Origin: Coprococcus sp.
GTDB taxonomy: Bacteria > Bacillota > Clostridia > Lachnospirales > Lachnospiraceae
Length of the DNA: 64,000 bases
Direction: 5' to 3'
Assembly (NCBI GenBank): GCA_022793995.1
Contig: JAAWDY010000011.1
Location: forward strand, 175,596-239,595
The notes below the pieces were generated by a model. It searched no databases and was not told the DNA's origin. It saw only the letters and a list, made by a program, of their open reading frames with translations. Shown one piece after another: positions 25,951 to 35,282 of this stretch; positions within the stretch are counted from its first letter, which is position 1, and each line of letters starts with the position of its first letter. The position numbers were made by a program, and so were the translations under genes.

Positions 25951-27078
25951 TTACTGGTATTTTTTTGGCTGGAGGCCAACGTTCAGCACAAAACCGATTC
26001 CCATATACATACTGACAAGGGAAGTCAGTCCGTAGCTGACAAACGGCAGCGGGATTCCCGTGTTCGGAAAAAGCCCCGTTGCCACACTGATATTGATAAA
26101 TGACTGAAACCCTATCTGCGCCGCCACCCCGCAGCATATGATCCGCCCCGACAGATCCTGTGATTTCATACCGATCAATATACATTGCACTACTATTAAT
26201 AATAACAGACCGATTACAATACAGCAACCCACAAAACCCAATTCTTCCCCCACGATCGCAAAAATGAAGTCGGTTTGGGGTTCGGAGATAAAGTTACCAT
26301 TCTTTACAGAAGTCGTCGTATTGTTATTCAGCCCTTTTCCTTTCAGTTGTCCGGACCCGATCGCCATGATGGCGTTGTTCTGCTGATACGCTTCATCACT
26401 GGCATATTTCTCTGGTTCCAGCCAGGCTAAGATCCGGTTTTGCTGATACTCTTTCAGAAACGGCTGATTCGGCTGCACCACGATGCTGATGAAGATCACT
26501 GCCGCTGGAATCAGGATCGCCAACATCGTCCCTATGAACCGGTAACTCAGTCCTGCAAGATACATAAGGACACAGAATACAATCGCGATGCTGATCGTAG
26601 TCGAGAGATCCGGTTCCAAGACGATTAATAGCAGGTTCGGCGCGATCAGGATCACCGACGTGACGATCGTCCGTACCGTATTTAAGTCCTCCTCATGGTT
26701 CATCAGATATTTTGCAAAAAACAAGATCAGACAGATCTTGGAAAGCTCCGACGGCTGAAAGTTGGTGAACCCGACATCGATCCAGCGCTGTGCCCCGTTG
26801 ACGGTTGTTCCCAGCGGGGTTAAGGTCAGGATCAGAAGACCGATATTCATGAAATAAATGAGCCAATAAAAATTCTGAATCCACATATAGTCGATCAGAG
26901 AAATTACAAGCATGGCGACAAGACCAAGACCAAGACCGACGACCTGCCTGCTCTTATACACCTCGTTCGCGCTTCCGACGACCATAACTCCCAGCACAGA
27001 CAGGGAAATCACTGTAATTACCAGTATGAATTTGTAGTCCTTCAGATGATAAGGTTTTGTTATTTTAGGTAACTTCAC
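25951..27078 (-). CDS. rodA: RodA/FtsW family peptidoglycan glycosyltransferase
   Basis: SEDS-family polymerase with about ten membrane segments over 375 residues, expected to build lateral-wall glycan with the PBP2 encoded nearby. Visible hallmarks are WIDVGFTNFQPSELSKI, LVLEPDLSTT with the essential Asp of the EPD motif, and the C-terminal FVSYGLTSL. The gene overlaps minE by 4 nt. Assignment to RodA rather than FtsW follows from the mre/PBP2 operon. Confidence 0.92.
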   Translation of the reverse strand: MKLPKITKPYHLKDYKFILVITVISLSVLGVMVVGSANEVYKSRQVVGLGLGLVAMLVISLIDYMWIQNFYWLIYFMNIGLLILTLTPLGTTVNGAQRWIDVGFTNFQPSELSKICLILFFAKYLMNHEEDLNTVRTIVTSVILIAPNLLLIVLEPDLSTTISIAIVFCVLMYLAGLSYRFIGTMLAILIPAAVIFISIVVQPNQPFLKEYQQNRILAWLEPEKYASDEAYQQNNAIMAIGSGQLKGKGLNNNTTTSVKNGNFISEPQTDFIFAIVGEELGFVGCCIVIGLLLLIVVQCILIGMKSQDLSGRIICCGVAAQIGFQSFINISVATGLFPNTGIPLPFVSYGLTSLVSMYMGIGFVLNVGLQPKKYQ

Positions 27079-27305
27079 GATTCCTCTCCCGTTAATGTTA
27101 TATGAATCTTCGAGTGTGTGATCTCCACTTGAAACTGTTCTTTTGTTACTTTGATATATTTCGAGACTGTGCGGTATAATTCACGGCACAGAAACTCATA
27201 TGTATCCGGCGTGCAGTGGACTCTGTCCGATACGATCAGCGATTTCAGGCGTTCTTTCGCGATGGGCACGGAAGGCCTGCGCGTCTCGCTTTCAAATACA
27301 TGCAT
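27075..27305 (-). CDS. minE: Cell division topological specificity factor MinE
   Basis: A 76-residue MinE, which stimulates the MinD ATPase and releases MinCD from the membrane at midcell. It has the KERLKSLIVSDR contact helix (about 17-28) and the C-terminal dimerisation strands. It follows minD by 14 nt and overlaps rodA by 4 nt. The presence of MinE means an oscillating Min system rather than the DivIVA/MinJ type. Confidence 0.93.
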   Translation of the reverse strand: MHVFESETRRPSVPIAKERLKSLIVSDRVHCTPDTYEFLCRELYRTVSKYIKVTKEQFQVEITHSKIHITLTGEES

Positions 27306-27319
27306 GGATGAATTCCCCC

Positions 27320-28111
27320 TTAGCTTGCCCGAAACATCTGGGTCAGCCTGTACAGGATGCTGTTCTGCTTTTCCAGGTCAATGAACGGTACTTCCTCGCC
27401 GGTAAGCCTGCGGCACACATTCATATAAGCACGCCCGGACAATGAATCCATATCGATCACCGGCTCCCCCTGGTTTGTCCCGATTACAACCTGCTCGTCA
27501 TCCGGTATTGCTCCCAAAAGAGGGATTGGAAGAATCTCCGTCACATCTTCGACAGACATCATATCGCCTTTTTTCACCATATCGACCCGGATCCGGTTGA
27601 TGATAAGATCCAGCCGATGCATTTTATTCTCCTTTAAAAGCCCAATGATCCGGTCGGCATCCCGGATGGCAGACACCTCCGGCGTTGTGACAATGATCGC
27701 CCTGTCGGCTCCCGCCACCGCGTTGCGGAATCCCTGTTCTATTCCCGCCGGGCAGTCCAGAAGTACATAGTCGTAATCCTCTTTTAGTTCCGCGGACAGC
27801 TTGATCATCTGCTCCGGAGAGATCGCGGATTTATCCTTTGTCTGCGGAGAAGGGAGAAGGAACAGATTCTCATGCCGCTTATCCCGTATTAGGGCCTGTT
27901 TCAGCCTGCAGTTTCCCTCGATTACATCTACCAGATTATAGACGATCCTATTTTCCAGCCCCATGACAACGTCCAGGTTCCTAAGCCCTAGATCTGTATC
28001 AATTACCAGGACATTTTTACCCAGCCTGGCAAGCCCTGCACCAACATTTGCGGTGGTCGTCGTTTTTCCGACTCCGCCTTTTCCCGATGTTACAACGATA
28101 ATCTCACCCAT
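27320..28111 (-). CDS. minD: Septum site-determining ATPase MinD
   Basis: Membrane-cycling ATPase that recruits MinC to poles. The 263-residue product has the deviant Walker A SGKGGVGKTT, the DLGLRNLD segment and LLDCPAGIE. The C-terminal amphipathic membrane-targeting helix is present (NSILYRLTQMFRAS). The start at 28111 has AGGAGG 7 nt upstream. Confidence 0.96.
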   Translation of the reverse strand: MGEIIVVTSGKGGVGKTTTTANVGAGLARLGKNVLVIDTDLGLRNLDVVMGLENRIVYNLVDVIEGNCRLKQALIRDKRHENLFLLPSPQTKDKSAISPEQMIKLSAELKEDYDYVLLDCPAGIEQGFRNAVAGADRAIIVTTPEVSAIRDADRIIGLLKENKMHRLDLIINRIRVDMVKKGDMMSVEDVTEILPIPLLGAIPDDEQVVIGTNQGEPVIDMDSLSGRAYMNVCRRLTGEEVPFIDLEKQNSILYRLTQMFRAS

Positions 28112-28122
28112 TTTATATCCTC

Positions 28123-28770
28123 CTACCATTCATGATTTTTAAGCGGGTCGATATAAATGTGTTCTCCGTCTATTTTGGCAATCCTTGCCTCAGGTTTTTC
28201 TTCTTTTCGGAGATACACCTGGGGTGCTGCTATATCTGCAATCCGAAGCATCTGCGGCTTCATGGATAAAGCGATGATAAATGCATCCCGATTTCCCGCT
28301 GCACCTGCATGTACCGTACCGCGGATCGCGCCGAGTACTACGATATTTCCTTTTGAGACTACCGTAGCGCCGAAATCCACGTCTCCCAGAACAATAATGC
28401 TTTTTTCTGTTTCCAGTACTTGTCTCTTCTTCAGTGTTCCCCTGTAGAACTGGCCTTCTCTTCTGGGAAGATCCTCCAGGCTTTGCTCTACTACGCTTTG
28501 GTACAGACGTTCCGTGTTCTCATCTTTATCGAAGATGCATACAATATGAACATGGGCGGCATCTGAGATCAGATCAATGATCTCCTGTTCCTGAGGCCTT
28601 GTGAGTATCCGCCCTTCAAAAGTAACGGCCATGGAGGCGTCCCGAAAGAATCTGGCTGATTCCGTGAATTTTACTCTCAGTTCTTCCAGGATCGCCCCAT
28701 ACTCAGACTCCGGATCCAGATGCACGACCAATCCATATTTATTGCTTTTAATGACGACCTTCTGCTTCAA
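28123..28770 (-). CDS. minC: Septum formation inhibitor MinC
   Basis: A 215-residue inhibitor of FtsZ assembly. The C-terminal beta-helical domain (about 105-205) shows the repeating GDVDFGATVVSKGNIVVLG and GTVHAGAAGNRDAFIIAL blocks that bind MinD. The N-terminal FtsZ-binding part is less conserved. First gene of minCDE, downstream of the PBP2 gene. Confidence 0.92.
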   Translation of the reverse strand: MKQKVVIKSNKYGLVVHLDPESEYGAILEELRVKFTESARFFRDASMAVTFEGRILTRPQEQEIIDLISDAAHVHIVCIFDKDENTERLYQSVVEQSLEDLPRREGQFYRGTLKKRQVLETEKSIIVLGDVDFGATVVSKGNIVVLGAIRGTVHAGAAGNRDAFIIALSMKPQMLRIADIAAPQVYLRKEEKPEARIAKIDGEHIYIDPLKNHEW

Positions 28771-28784
28771 AATTCTACACTCCT

Positions 28785-31700
28785 TTAGTCTCCGTGTGTC
28801 TCAGATGCCTGAACGGCAACAGCTTGTCCGGTAATCAGTTCATCGCGCTCGGCAAGGCCATAGTAATATCGGATCAGATCTCTGCCGACTTCCGCGGGAT
28901 AAAGCGATTCATAACCGTTCTTGATTCGTATAGCAAACGCGATCTCAGGCTCGTCGCTGGGCGCATATCCCACAAATACACCGTGATCCGCATGGGTCTT
29001 GCTCTGCTGGGCCGTACCGGTCTTGCCTGCCATTGGAAATCCGTCAAGAGAATCGTAGGTCTTGCTGGCCGTCACAACGGCGCGCATTCCTGACTGAACG
29101 GTGTCCCATGTGGAAACCGAAACATTCTCCACAAGCTTCAGGACGGAAGGTTCATTCTTTTGTATGGTATTGCCGTCTTTATCCGTCACTCTATCGATCA
29201 GAGTCAAATTGTAGACGGTTCCTCTGTTGGCGATCGCCGCAATGTATCTTGCAAGCTGTGTTGTCGTATAGTTATTCGTACCCTGTCCGATCGCAGAACG
29301 CACAGAGTCTTCATCGGAGATCTGGGGATCCGACTCCGGGATCTCGATCCCAGTCGGATCGCCCAGCCCGAACGCCTCCGCATAAGTCGCCAGCTTTGAC
29401 AACCCCTGGTTGCTGGAATAGACCTCTTTCGCGGCTTCCACATCGTCATTCACAGACAGATCAGAAAGACTTAAACGGAATCCCACCTCAAAAAAGAACG
29501 CATTACAGGAATGCTGGATCGCTCCTGCCGGATTCAGACTTTCGTGCGCTCCTGGATAAACCCAGCACTTAGGACTGGGGTTTACCTTTTCATAAACGCC
29601 AGTACAGCGGACGATACTGTCCGTATTAATAACGCCTTCCGTCAGTCCGGCCACTGCGACCAGTGGTTTGTAAGTGGAACCGGGCGCCGTCCTTTCCTGC
29701 GTCGCGTTATTATAAAGAGGCGATGACTGATCATGGATCAGTTGGCTGTAATAGGCGGAATCCATCGTATTGGCAAGACGGTTGTTATCATAACCCGGAT
29801 AAGAAACACACGCCAAAAGTTCTCCTGTATTGACGTCCGTCACGACCGCAGAACCTGTGCATGGCTCCAGGCCCAGCTGTCCCGGCGTGATATCCAGCGT
29901 CTCGATCTTGCCGCGTATAAAGTCGTACGGTCCGGTTGCGCCGCTTACCAGGTTCTCGTATTGCGCCGCATCGTATTCTAATACTCCCTGCTCGTACAGG
30001 AGCATACAGACCTGTCTTCCCGTGAGCCTCTGCGACTTAATCATATAGCGGTAGACCAGCTTATCGAACTCGCTGTCCGACTCCAGATATTCCCCTGCAA
30101 ACCGAATCATTCCCTGATAGATCTCATTGAGGTCGGAATAATTGCTGTCATCTGGAATAAACCCTTTCAGCCTGGAAGCATCGACCCAGTTCTGCGAGAT
30201 CGCATAGTTCAGGTACGTATAAAGGCTGATCGTCTCCGTATCCTCCCACGCAAGATAGGTAGCGTCTTTTTTGTCAATTTTATCACTTTGGATCACCTTT
30301 GCCCCTGATTCCAGAAGATTACTCGCCACATAACTGATATAGGCCTGTACTTCATTGGAGCAGTCTTTGTAAGCAGCGTCGTTTGGATTGGAAAGCCGTG
30401 CAAGGATGTCTGCGATTACTTCTTCCTTCCTTGCGGTAAACGCGGCGTAAACCTCCTTCTCTGTATCCTTTGCGTCCTTTTCCTCAAAATGTCCGGTGTC
30501 CAGAATCTCGTTGCCGAAAAACGCATAATACACATCGTCGATCGGGATGATGGCGTCGCTTCCTTCTTCGAGCTGGCTTCGGTCGTAATTCATCACATTC
30601 TGCATCTTTGCCAACAGGATTCCTGCCAGCTTCTCCTCAAGAAGGTCGTAGGCAGCTTTCTGCAGTTCCGAATCAATGGAAAGGTATAAATCGTTTCCCG
30701 CTTTTGATTCCGCTCCTTTTACAACCTCGATCACCTTCCCCACACTGTTGACATAAAGACGAATCTCGCCTTTTTCTCCCTGAAGGGTCTCGTCCATCAC
30801 CTGCTCTAATCCGGCTTTACCGATGATATCGGTAAGGGAATACCGTTTCCGGGCTTCTTTATCCAGACTGTCATACTCTTCCTGGGAAATCTGCCCTGTG
30901 TAGCCAAGAAGCGATGCGAAATATTTGCTGTCCGTATAAACCCGAAGGGAATCTTCTGCAATATTGACGCCCTGGAGCGTGTCAAGGTTCTCCATGATCG
31001 CCGCGGTCGTGACGTCGCTCACATCGCTGGCAATGGTGGTCGCTACGTATTTTTGAAAACGGTTCAGGCTCATAGCGTAACGGATATTCACCATCTTCAG
31101 GATCTCTTCTTTGGAAAGAACCTTCTGATCCAGGCCGTATCCGTATTTTTTATGGGTGCAGAGATACTCTATGAGCTCGTCCGCAGTCGTATTTCTCTGT
31201 TCCTCACTCAGCTTATCGATCGTAGCCAATCCATAGACATCCGCGAGAAAACGGAGTCTTTGGTTTCCTTCCTCCATGGTATATTGGTATTCGCCGTTGT
31301 CATTAAGAACGATCTTGAAATTATTGATGACAGAATCACCGTTTGATTCTACGATTTCAATGACCTTCGTGATCGTCTCGTTGATGGTTTCGTTTTTTTC
31401 CTGCGTTGTCTCATACTCACCGTTGTCCTCAATCGTCACGGAATAGGCGAGCTTATTATCGGCAAGCACTACCCCGTTGCGGTCCAGTATCCTGCCTCTT
31501 GTACCCTGCACTTCTTTTGTCTTTTGTATCTGCAGTTTATAGTCATCCAGATACTCTTGTCCATTCACGATCTGTAGGTAAAAAACCCGATGAATCAAAA
31601 TTGCATACATGACACATAGTACGGTCATCAATATGAATGCTCTGGATTTAACTATCTCCGTCAAATGCGCCTTCAGGCGGTCCCAAATATCATAGATCAT
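28785..31700 (-). CDS. Penicillin-binding protein 2-type transpeptidase with large insertion
   Basis: Class B PBP expected to cross-link lateral-wall peptidoglycan with RodA. One N-terminal membrane helix (about 20-44), a pedestal/dimerisation region with RGRILDRNG, then the transpeptidase domain with STYK (S675-K678), SCN (731-733) and KTG (893-895). At 971 residues it is about 300 longer than the usual PBP2. The extra length lies mainly between SIDSELQKAA (about 341-350) and SAVVTDVNTGELLA (about 617-630), which are normally almost adjacent. It overlaps mreD by 4 nt. Confidence 0.92.
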   Translation of the reverse strand: MIYDIWDRLKAHLTEIVKSRAFILMTVLCVMYAILIHRVFYLQIVNGQEYLDDYKLQIQKTKEVQGTRGRILDRNGVVLADNKLAYSVTIEDNGEYETTQEKNETINETITKVIEIVESNGDSVINNFKIVLNDNGEYQYTMEEGNQRLRFLADVYGLATIDKLSEEQRNTTADELIEYLCTHKKYGYGLDQKVLSKEEILKMVNIRYAMSLNRFQKYVATTIASDVSDVTTAAIMENLDTLQGVNIAEDSLRVYTDSKYFASLLGYTGQISQEEYDSLDKEARKRYSLTDIIGKAGLEQVMDETLQGEKGEIRLYVNSVGKVIEVVKGAESKAGNDLYLSIDSELQKAAYDLLEEKLAGILLAKMQNVMNYDRSQLEEGSDAIIPIDDVYYAFFGNEILDTGHFEEKDAKDTEKEVYAAFTARKEEVIADILARLSNPNDAAYKDCSNEVQAYISYVASNLLESGAKVIQSDKIDKKDATYLAWEDTETISLYTYLNYAISQNWVDASRLKGFIPDDSNYSDLNEIYQGMIRFAGEYLESDSEFDKLVYRYMIKSQRLTGRQVCMLLYEQGVLEYDAAQYENLVSGATGPYDFIRGKIETLDITPGQLGLEPCTGSAVVTDVNTGELLACVSYPGYDNNRLANTMDSAYYSQLIHDQSSPLYNNATQERTAPGSTYKPLVAVAGLTEGVINTDSIVRCTGVYEKVNPSPKCWVYPGAHESLNPAGAIQHSCNAFFFEVGFRLSLSDLSVNDDVEAAKEVYSSNQGLSKLATYAEAFGLGDPTGIEIPESDPQISDEDSVRSAIGQGTNNYTTTQLARYIAAIANRGTVYNLTLIDRVTDKDGNTIQKNEPSVLKLVENVSVSTWDTVQSGMRAVVTASKTYDSLDGFPMAGKTGTAQQSKTHADHGVFVGYAPSDEPEIAFAIRIKNGYESLYPAEVGRDLIRYYYGLAERDELITGQAVAVQASETHGD

Positions 31701-32224
31701 ACGAATTTACTAGCACTCCTTTTTTCCTGCTCTTCCAGACTGCGGTTTATCTTTAAAATGATCTGATATAAAATCAAAGTTACTAATATTGTATATACCA
31801 ACTCCGGCATTATGATATGTCCGAGGTAGAACAAAAAAGAGAAATCGCTCTGCAGCATAAAGATGAATACATAAATACTGATACTATACAGAAATTCACT
31901 TGCGGCGATAAGTACGAGCGGGAGCTTGATATCCTCATCGTAGAACACTCTGCGGAAAAAGCCGTTGGCGTATCCGATCAGCATATAGATCAGCGCGTAA
32001 AACCCAAGTACCTCGCCACTAAGCATATCCTTCAAAAATCCACAGATAAAACCGATCGCAAGTCCTTCTTTCTTGCCCCTCATAAATCCAAAGGAGGATG
32101 TTACCACAATCAAAAGATTGGGGACGATCGATGCAATGGCTAGGGTCCGAAATATCGTAGTTTCCAAAAGAAAACAGCACAGAATGATAACGCCATATAT
32201 GGCGGCCCGCTTGAATTTCTTCAT
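31697..32224 (-). CDS. mreD: Rod shape-determining protein MreD
   Basis: A 175-residue integral membrane protein with about five helices, the weakly conserved partner of MreC in the elongasome. Position between mreC and the PBP2 gene and the pattern FGFMRGKKEGLAIGFICGFLKD support the call. It follows mreC by 3 nt and overlaps the PBP2 gene by 4 nt. Confidence 0.88.
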   Translation of the reverse strand: MKKFKRAAIYGVIILCCFLLETTIFRTLAIASIVPNLLIVVTSSFGFMRGKKEGLAIGFICGFLKDMLSGEVLGFYALIYMLIGYANGFFRRVFYDEDIKLPLVLIAASEFLYSISIYVFIFMLQSDFSFLFYLGHIIMPELVYTILVTLILYQIILKINRSLEEQEKRSASKFV

Positions 32225-32227
32225 ACT

Positions 32228-33103
32228 CTATTCCTCTTTCCCTTCTTTCCCCTCCCCCACCAGATCCTTCTTGGTGGTGGTGATAACCAGTACTTCCTGA
32301 AGCTCGCCGAAGTCCGCCGCCGGGATGATATATCCTGAACGGGTCAGATTATTAGAATCCACAGAGACATCGCGCACATACCCGATAAGAAGTCCCTGCA
32401 GATACTTGTCGCTGATATTAGAAGTGACGACCTGGTCTCCTGCCTTCACAGCATTATCGTTATTCTTAAGCTGTTCAAACCGAATGACACCGTCTCCGAT
32501 CAGCTTCCGGTCCCCGCTAACAATACACTTATCAAACGTCATCAGCATCATGGCGCTGACATTCTTATCGTCGATAATAGAACTGACTTTTGCATAATTG
32601 GGCCCCACGTCCGTGACGATCCCCACCAATCCAGTACCAGAAAGTACGTTCATGTCCTCTCGGATTCCGTCGTTGCTCCCTTTGTCGATCGTAAATCTGG
32701 TAAACCAATTACTGTTGTCGCTGGCAATAACATGCGCTCCGATCTTGGGATAATCCGCTGTATTCTGATCCATCTTATAGAGCGCCTGCAGACGCTCCAG
32801 GACTGCTTCGTTCTGCTGAAGCAGGTTATTCTCCACAGTCAGCTCATCCAGCTTCTGCCGCAGTTCTTCGTTCTCACGGCGCATCTCCTCCATCGTAGAA
32901 AAACTGTCCGAAAGATCGCCAAGCCACATTCCAACCCGATTGATCCCTTTCTGCATAGGAACAATCGTATATCCTGCGATCCAGGAGAGCGGCCCCCTTC
33001 CTGTTCCAGCAAAACCGGAAAGCCCCATAAGAATGACGCACACGACCGCCAGGATCAAAAGCAGGTATTTACTTGACATTGAAAATTGTTTTTTTGCCTT
33101 CAT
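32228..33103 (-). CDS. mreC: Rod shape-determining protein MreC
   Basis: A 291-residue bitopic protein linking MreB to the wall machinery: membrane helix at about 12-32, coiled coil at about 65-110 (ENEELRQKLDELTVENN), then the beta-domain with NWFTRFTIDKGSNDGI and GLVGIVTDVG. It abuts the mreB stop codon. The short acidic tail is ordinary. Confidence 0.94.
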   Translation of the reverse strand: MKAKKQFSMSSKYLLLILAVVCVILMGLSGFAGTGRGPLSWIAGYTIVPMQKGINRVGMWLGDLSDSFSTMEEMRRENEELRQKLDELTVENNLLQQNEAVLERLQALYKMDQNTADYPKIGAHVIASDNSNWFTRFTIDKGSNDGIREDMNVLSGTGLVGIVTDVGPNYAKVSSIIDDKNVSAMMLMTFDKCIVSGDRKLIGDGVIRFEQLKNNDNAVKAGDQVVTSNISDKYLQGLLIGYVRDVSVDSNNLTRSGYIIPAADFGELQEVLVITTTKKDLVGEGKEGKEE

Positions 33104-34126
33104 TTATCTCATCCACCTATAGTTTTCATCCAGCATTGAATATGTAAACTTCTTCAGATTCTTCGACCTGACGATCCTACGAATCCCCTCCACCGCGCAG
33201 ACATCCGGCCGTTTCGCCGCATGGACGCTATATCCTGTGGCCCCTTCCAGATACCTGGCAAGCCCCGGCAGATAGGAAAGACCTCCTGTCAGGAATATAC
33301 CGTTCTCCTGGATGGCGCGAAGCACTTCTGGAGGCGTTCTCTCCAGCATAGAATTGATGTGAGATACGCACTCTGCCAGAGGTTCTTTCATCGCAGCCCG
33401 TACTAAGCTGATCGGGATCTCTTGCTGCTTGGGCACACCCGTCACCAGATTCCTTCCCGCAACAATAAGCGTGGCACGGCTGTCGCCTCCGAAAACACCG
33501 AACCGCCTTCTGAGCATCTCGGATGTGATCCGTCCGATCAAAAAATCATAGCTTTTACGGACCAAAGCTGCCACAGCGTTGTCGAACGTATTCCCCCCGA
33601 TCTTCACCAATTTATTCACCACGATCCCGCCTTCGGATACAACGGAAAGCTCCGTGGTATCCCCACCAAAATCAGCGACCATAACACCGCCAGATCTTTC
33701 CACATCCAAACCAAGGCCCACGCACTGCGCGATCGCACGCTCGATAATATTCACTTCCCTTACCTTGGCGTTGGAATGAACCAAAAGGTCGAAAAAAGCC
33801 CGCTTTTCCACCTCGGTCACATCAGTAGGAACCGCGATTACATATTGGGAGCCACGGGGAATCTTCCGGTCCTTTTTTAAAAGTGCCTGCAGAAGATACT
33901 GCATATCGTCAAATCGGCTGATAACCCCTTGCTGCATCGGAAAAACCACTTGAATATTGCCGGGGGCTTTCTCATACATCTCATATGCTTCATCGCCTAC
34001 CGCAAAAATCCGTTTGCCGTCCTCTATGGCAATGACGCTCTTCTCCTTCCATATTAGATCCTGCTTATTATCATATACCTTGATCTCATAGGTTCCCAGA
34101 TCAAGGCCGTAAATATTTCGCGCCAT
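33104..34126 (-). CDS. mreB: MreB/Mbl family actin homologue
   Basis: A 340-residue actin-like protein that directs lateral wall synthesis. Nucleotide-binding segments are YGLDLGTYEIKVYD (phosphate 1), VADFGGDTTELSV (phosphate 2) and FLTGGLSYLPGL (adenosine). It is followed without gap by mreC. MreB and Mbl cannot be distinguished safely; the canonical DLGTANT is DLGTYEI here, so this may be a divergent paralogue, with a further mreB possible elsewhere. Confidence 0.92.
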   Translation of the reverse strand: MARNIYGLDLGTYEIKVYDNKQDLIWKEKSVIAIEDGKRIFAVGDEAYEMYEKAPGNIQVVFPMQQGVISRFDDMQYLLQALLKKDRKIPRGSQYVIAVPTDVTEVEKRAFFDLLVHSNAKVREVNIIERAIAQCVGLGLDVERSGGVMVADFGGDTTELSVVSEGGIVVNKLVKIGGNTFDNAVAALVRKSYDFLIGRITSEMLRRRFGVFGGDSRATLIVAGRNLVTGVPKQQEIPISLVRAAMKEPLAECVSHINSMLERTPPEVLRAIQENGIFLTGGLSYLPGLARYLEGATGYSVHAAKRPDVCAVEGIRRIVRSKNLKKFTYSMLDENYRWMR

Positions 34127-34147
34127 TTATCTTGATTCCTTTCAATG

Positions 34148-34858
34148 TTATGTATTCTTCAAAAATCCCTCAAGAGCAAGACTTACATAACAGTTATCTC
34201 CGATAATAATATGATCCAGAAGCTCGATTCCCAAAAGAGAACCCGCTTCTTTCACTCTTTTTGTGATCAACCTGTCATCTTTGCTGGGAGTCGGATCCCC
34301 GCTGGGATGATTGTGCATTAGTATAATATAAACTGCGTTTTTTTTCAATGCCTCCACAAAGAGTTCTCGCGGAGAAATGATCGACATATTCACGGTCCCC
34401 TTGGACAGTTCGCTCTCACCGATCAGGCGGGAACGTGCATTCAGCATTAAAAGCTTTATGTATTCCTGCCTACGGTGGCGCATATCTTCCATATAGTATT
34501 CCGCTATGGTTCCCGGCTTTGAAAAGTCCAGCATTTCCCTTGCGGAAAGCTGTGACAGCCTTTTTGACAGCTCGCACAGACAAAGAATCTGGACCGCCTT
34601 TACTTTGCCGATCCCGTGAATCTTAAGAAGATCCTCCTTTGTCCAGTTCTGCAGATGGGTTTCCCCCTTCTTTTGTGTCTCGGCTTCCGGGTACAGAAGC
34701 TTCCTGGCAAGCTCCAGGGAGTTCTCCCCCTTCGTCCCGCTTCGCAATAATACGGCAAGCAGTTCACTGTCCGTAAGACTGCCCGCCCCAAAGCGTTCGC
34801 ACTTCTCATATGGCCGCTCATCCGCTGCCATTTCCTTGATCGTATATTTTTGACCCAT
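34148..34858 (-). CDS. radC: RadC family JAMM/MPN domain protein
   Basis: A 236-residue RadC protein: helix-hairpin-helix region (LLKIHGIGKVKAVQI, about 85-100) and a JAMM metalloprotease-like core with the HNHPSGDPTPSKDD zinc motif near the C-terminus. The molecular role is uncertain; old repair claims were withdrawn. The start is ambiguous: the ATG at 34858 matches usual family N-termini but has no well-spaced binding site. The in-frame ATG at 34924 has a weak AGGG upstream and would add 22 residues. It precedes mreB, as in many Firmicutes. Confidence 0.93.
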   Translation of the reverse strand: MGQKYTIKEMAADERPYEKCERFGAGSLTDSELLAVLLRSGTKGENSLELARKLLYPEAETQKKGETHLQNWTKEDLLKIHGIGKVKAVQILCLCELSKRLSQLSAREMLDFSKPGTIAEYYMEDMRHRRQEYIKLLMLNARSRLIGESELSKGTVNMSIISPRELFVEALKKNAVYIILMHNHPSGDPTPSKDDRLITKRVKEAGSLLGIELLDHIIIGDNCYVSLALEGFLKNT

Positions 34859-34933
34859 CCTCTTTTGCAGGATTCGCCGCCCACACAATAAAAGACTCTC
34901 CAACCCTTGTAATATGGAGCGCATAAAAGCGCC

Positions 34934-35194
34934 CTATAAGAAACGATAAATGATCACGGAGATGATAACTCCGATGATGCCTGCGATTGTAATCTTGATA
35001 TTCAAACCGAATGTAAGCACCAAAAGCCCCAGATCCAGGATGATCGGGTTCTCCAGCCCAAACGACTGTCCATAGGAAAGCCAGCCAAGCCAAGGCACTT
35101 TTGCCGCCAGAATCCCAATAAAGCCGCCCAGGACCACTCCTACCAGCATCATCAGGAATAATGCCCAGGCATTTTTGCTTCCGGCTCCTTTCAT
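34934..35194 (-). CDS. DUF4321 small membrane protein
   Basis: An 86-residue protein with two to three hydrophobic segments (LFLMMLVGVVLGGFIGIL; IKITIAGIIGVIISVIIY), matching the DUF4321 family found upstream of radC/mreB in Clostridia. The start at 35194 has GGAGG 6 nt upstream. Function is unknown. First gene of the cell-shape operon. Confidence 0.85.
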   Translation of the reverse strand: MKGAGSKNAWALFLMMLVGVVLGGFIGILAAKVPWLGWLSYGQSFGLENPIILDLGLLVLTFGLNIKITIAGIIGVIISVIIYRFL

Positions 35195-35229
35195 TTGTAT
35201 TCCTCCTCTTCCAATCACAAACTGTATAC

Positions 35230-35258
35230 ATTCTATCACATTTTAAAAATCGTGTATA
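35230..35258 (-). promoter_or_regulatory. Promoter of the DUF4321-radC-mre-min-rodA operon
   Basis: Minus-strand TATACA (35253-35258), 17-nt spacer, TAGAAT (35230-35235), about 30 nt before the DUF4321 start. Confidence 0.65.
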
Positions 35259-35282
35259 GAGTTTTCCTCCATTAAATTTTTC

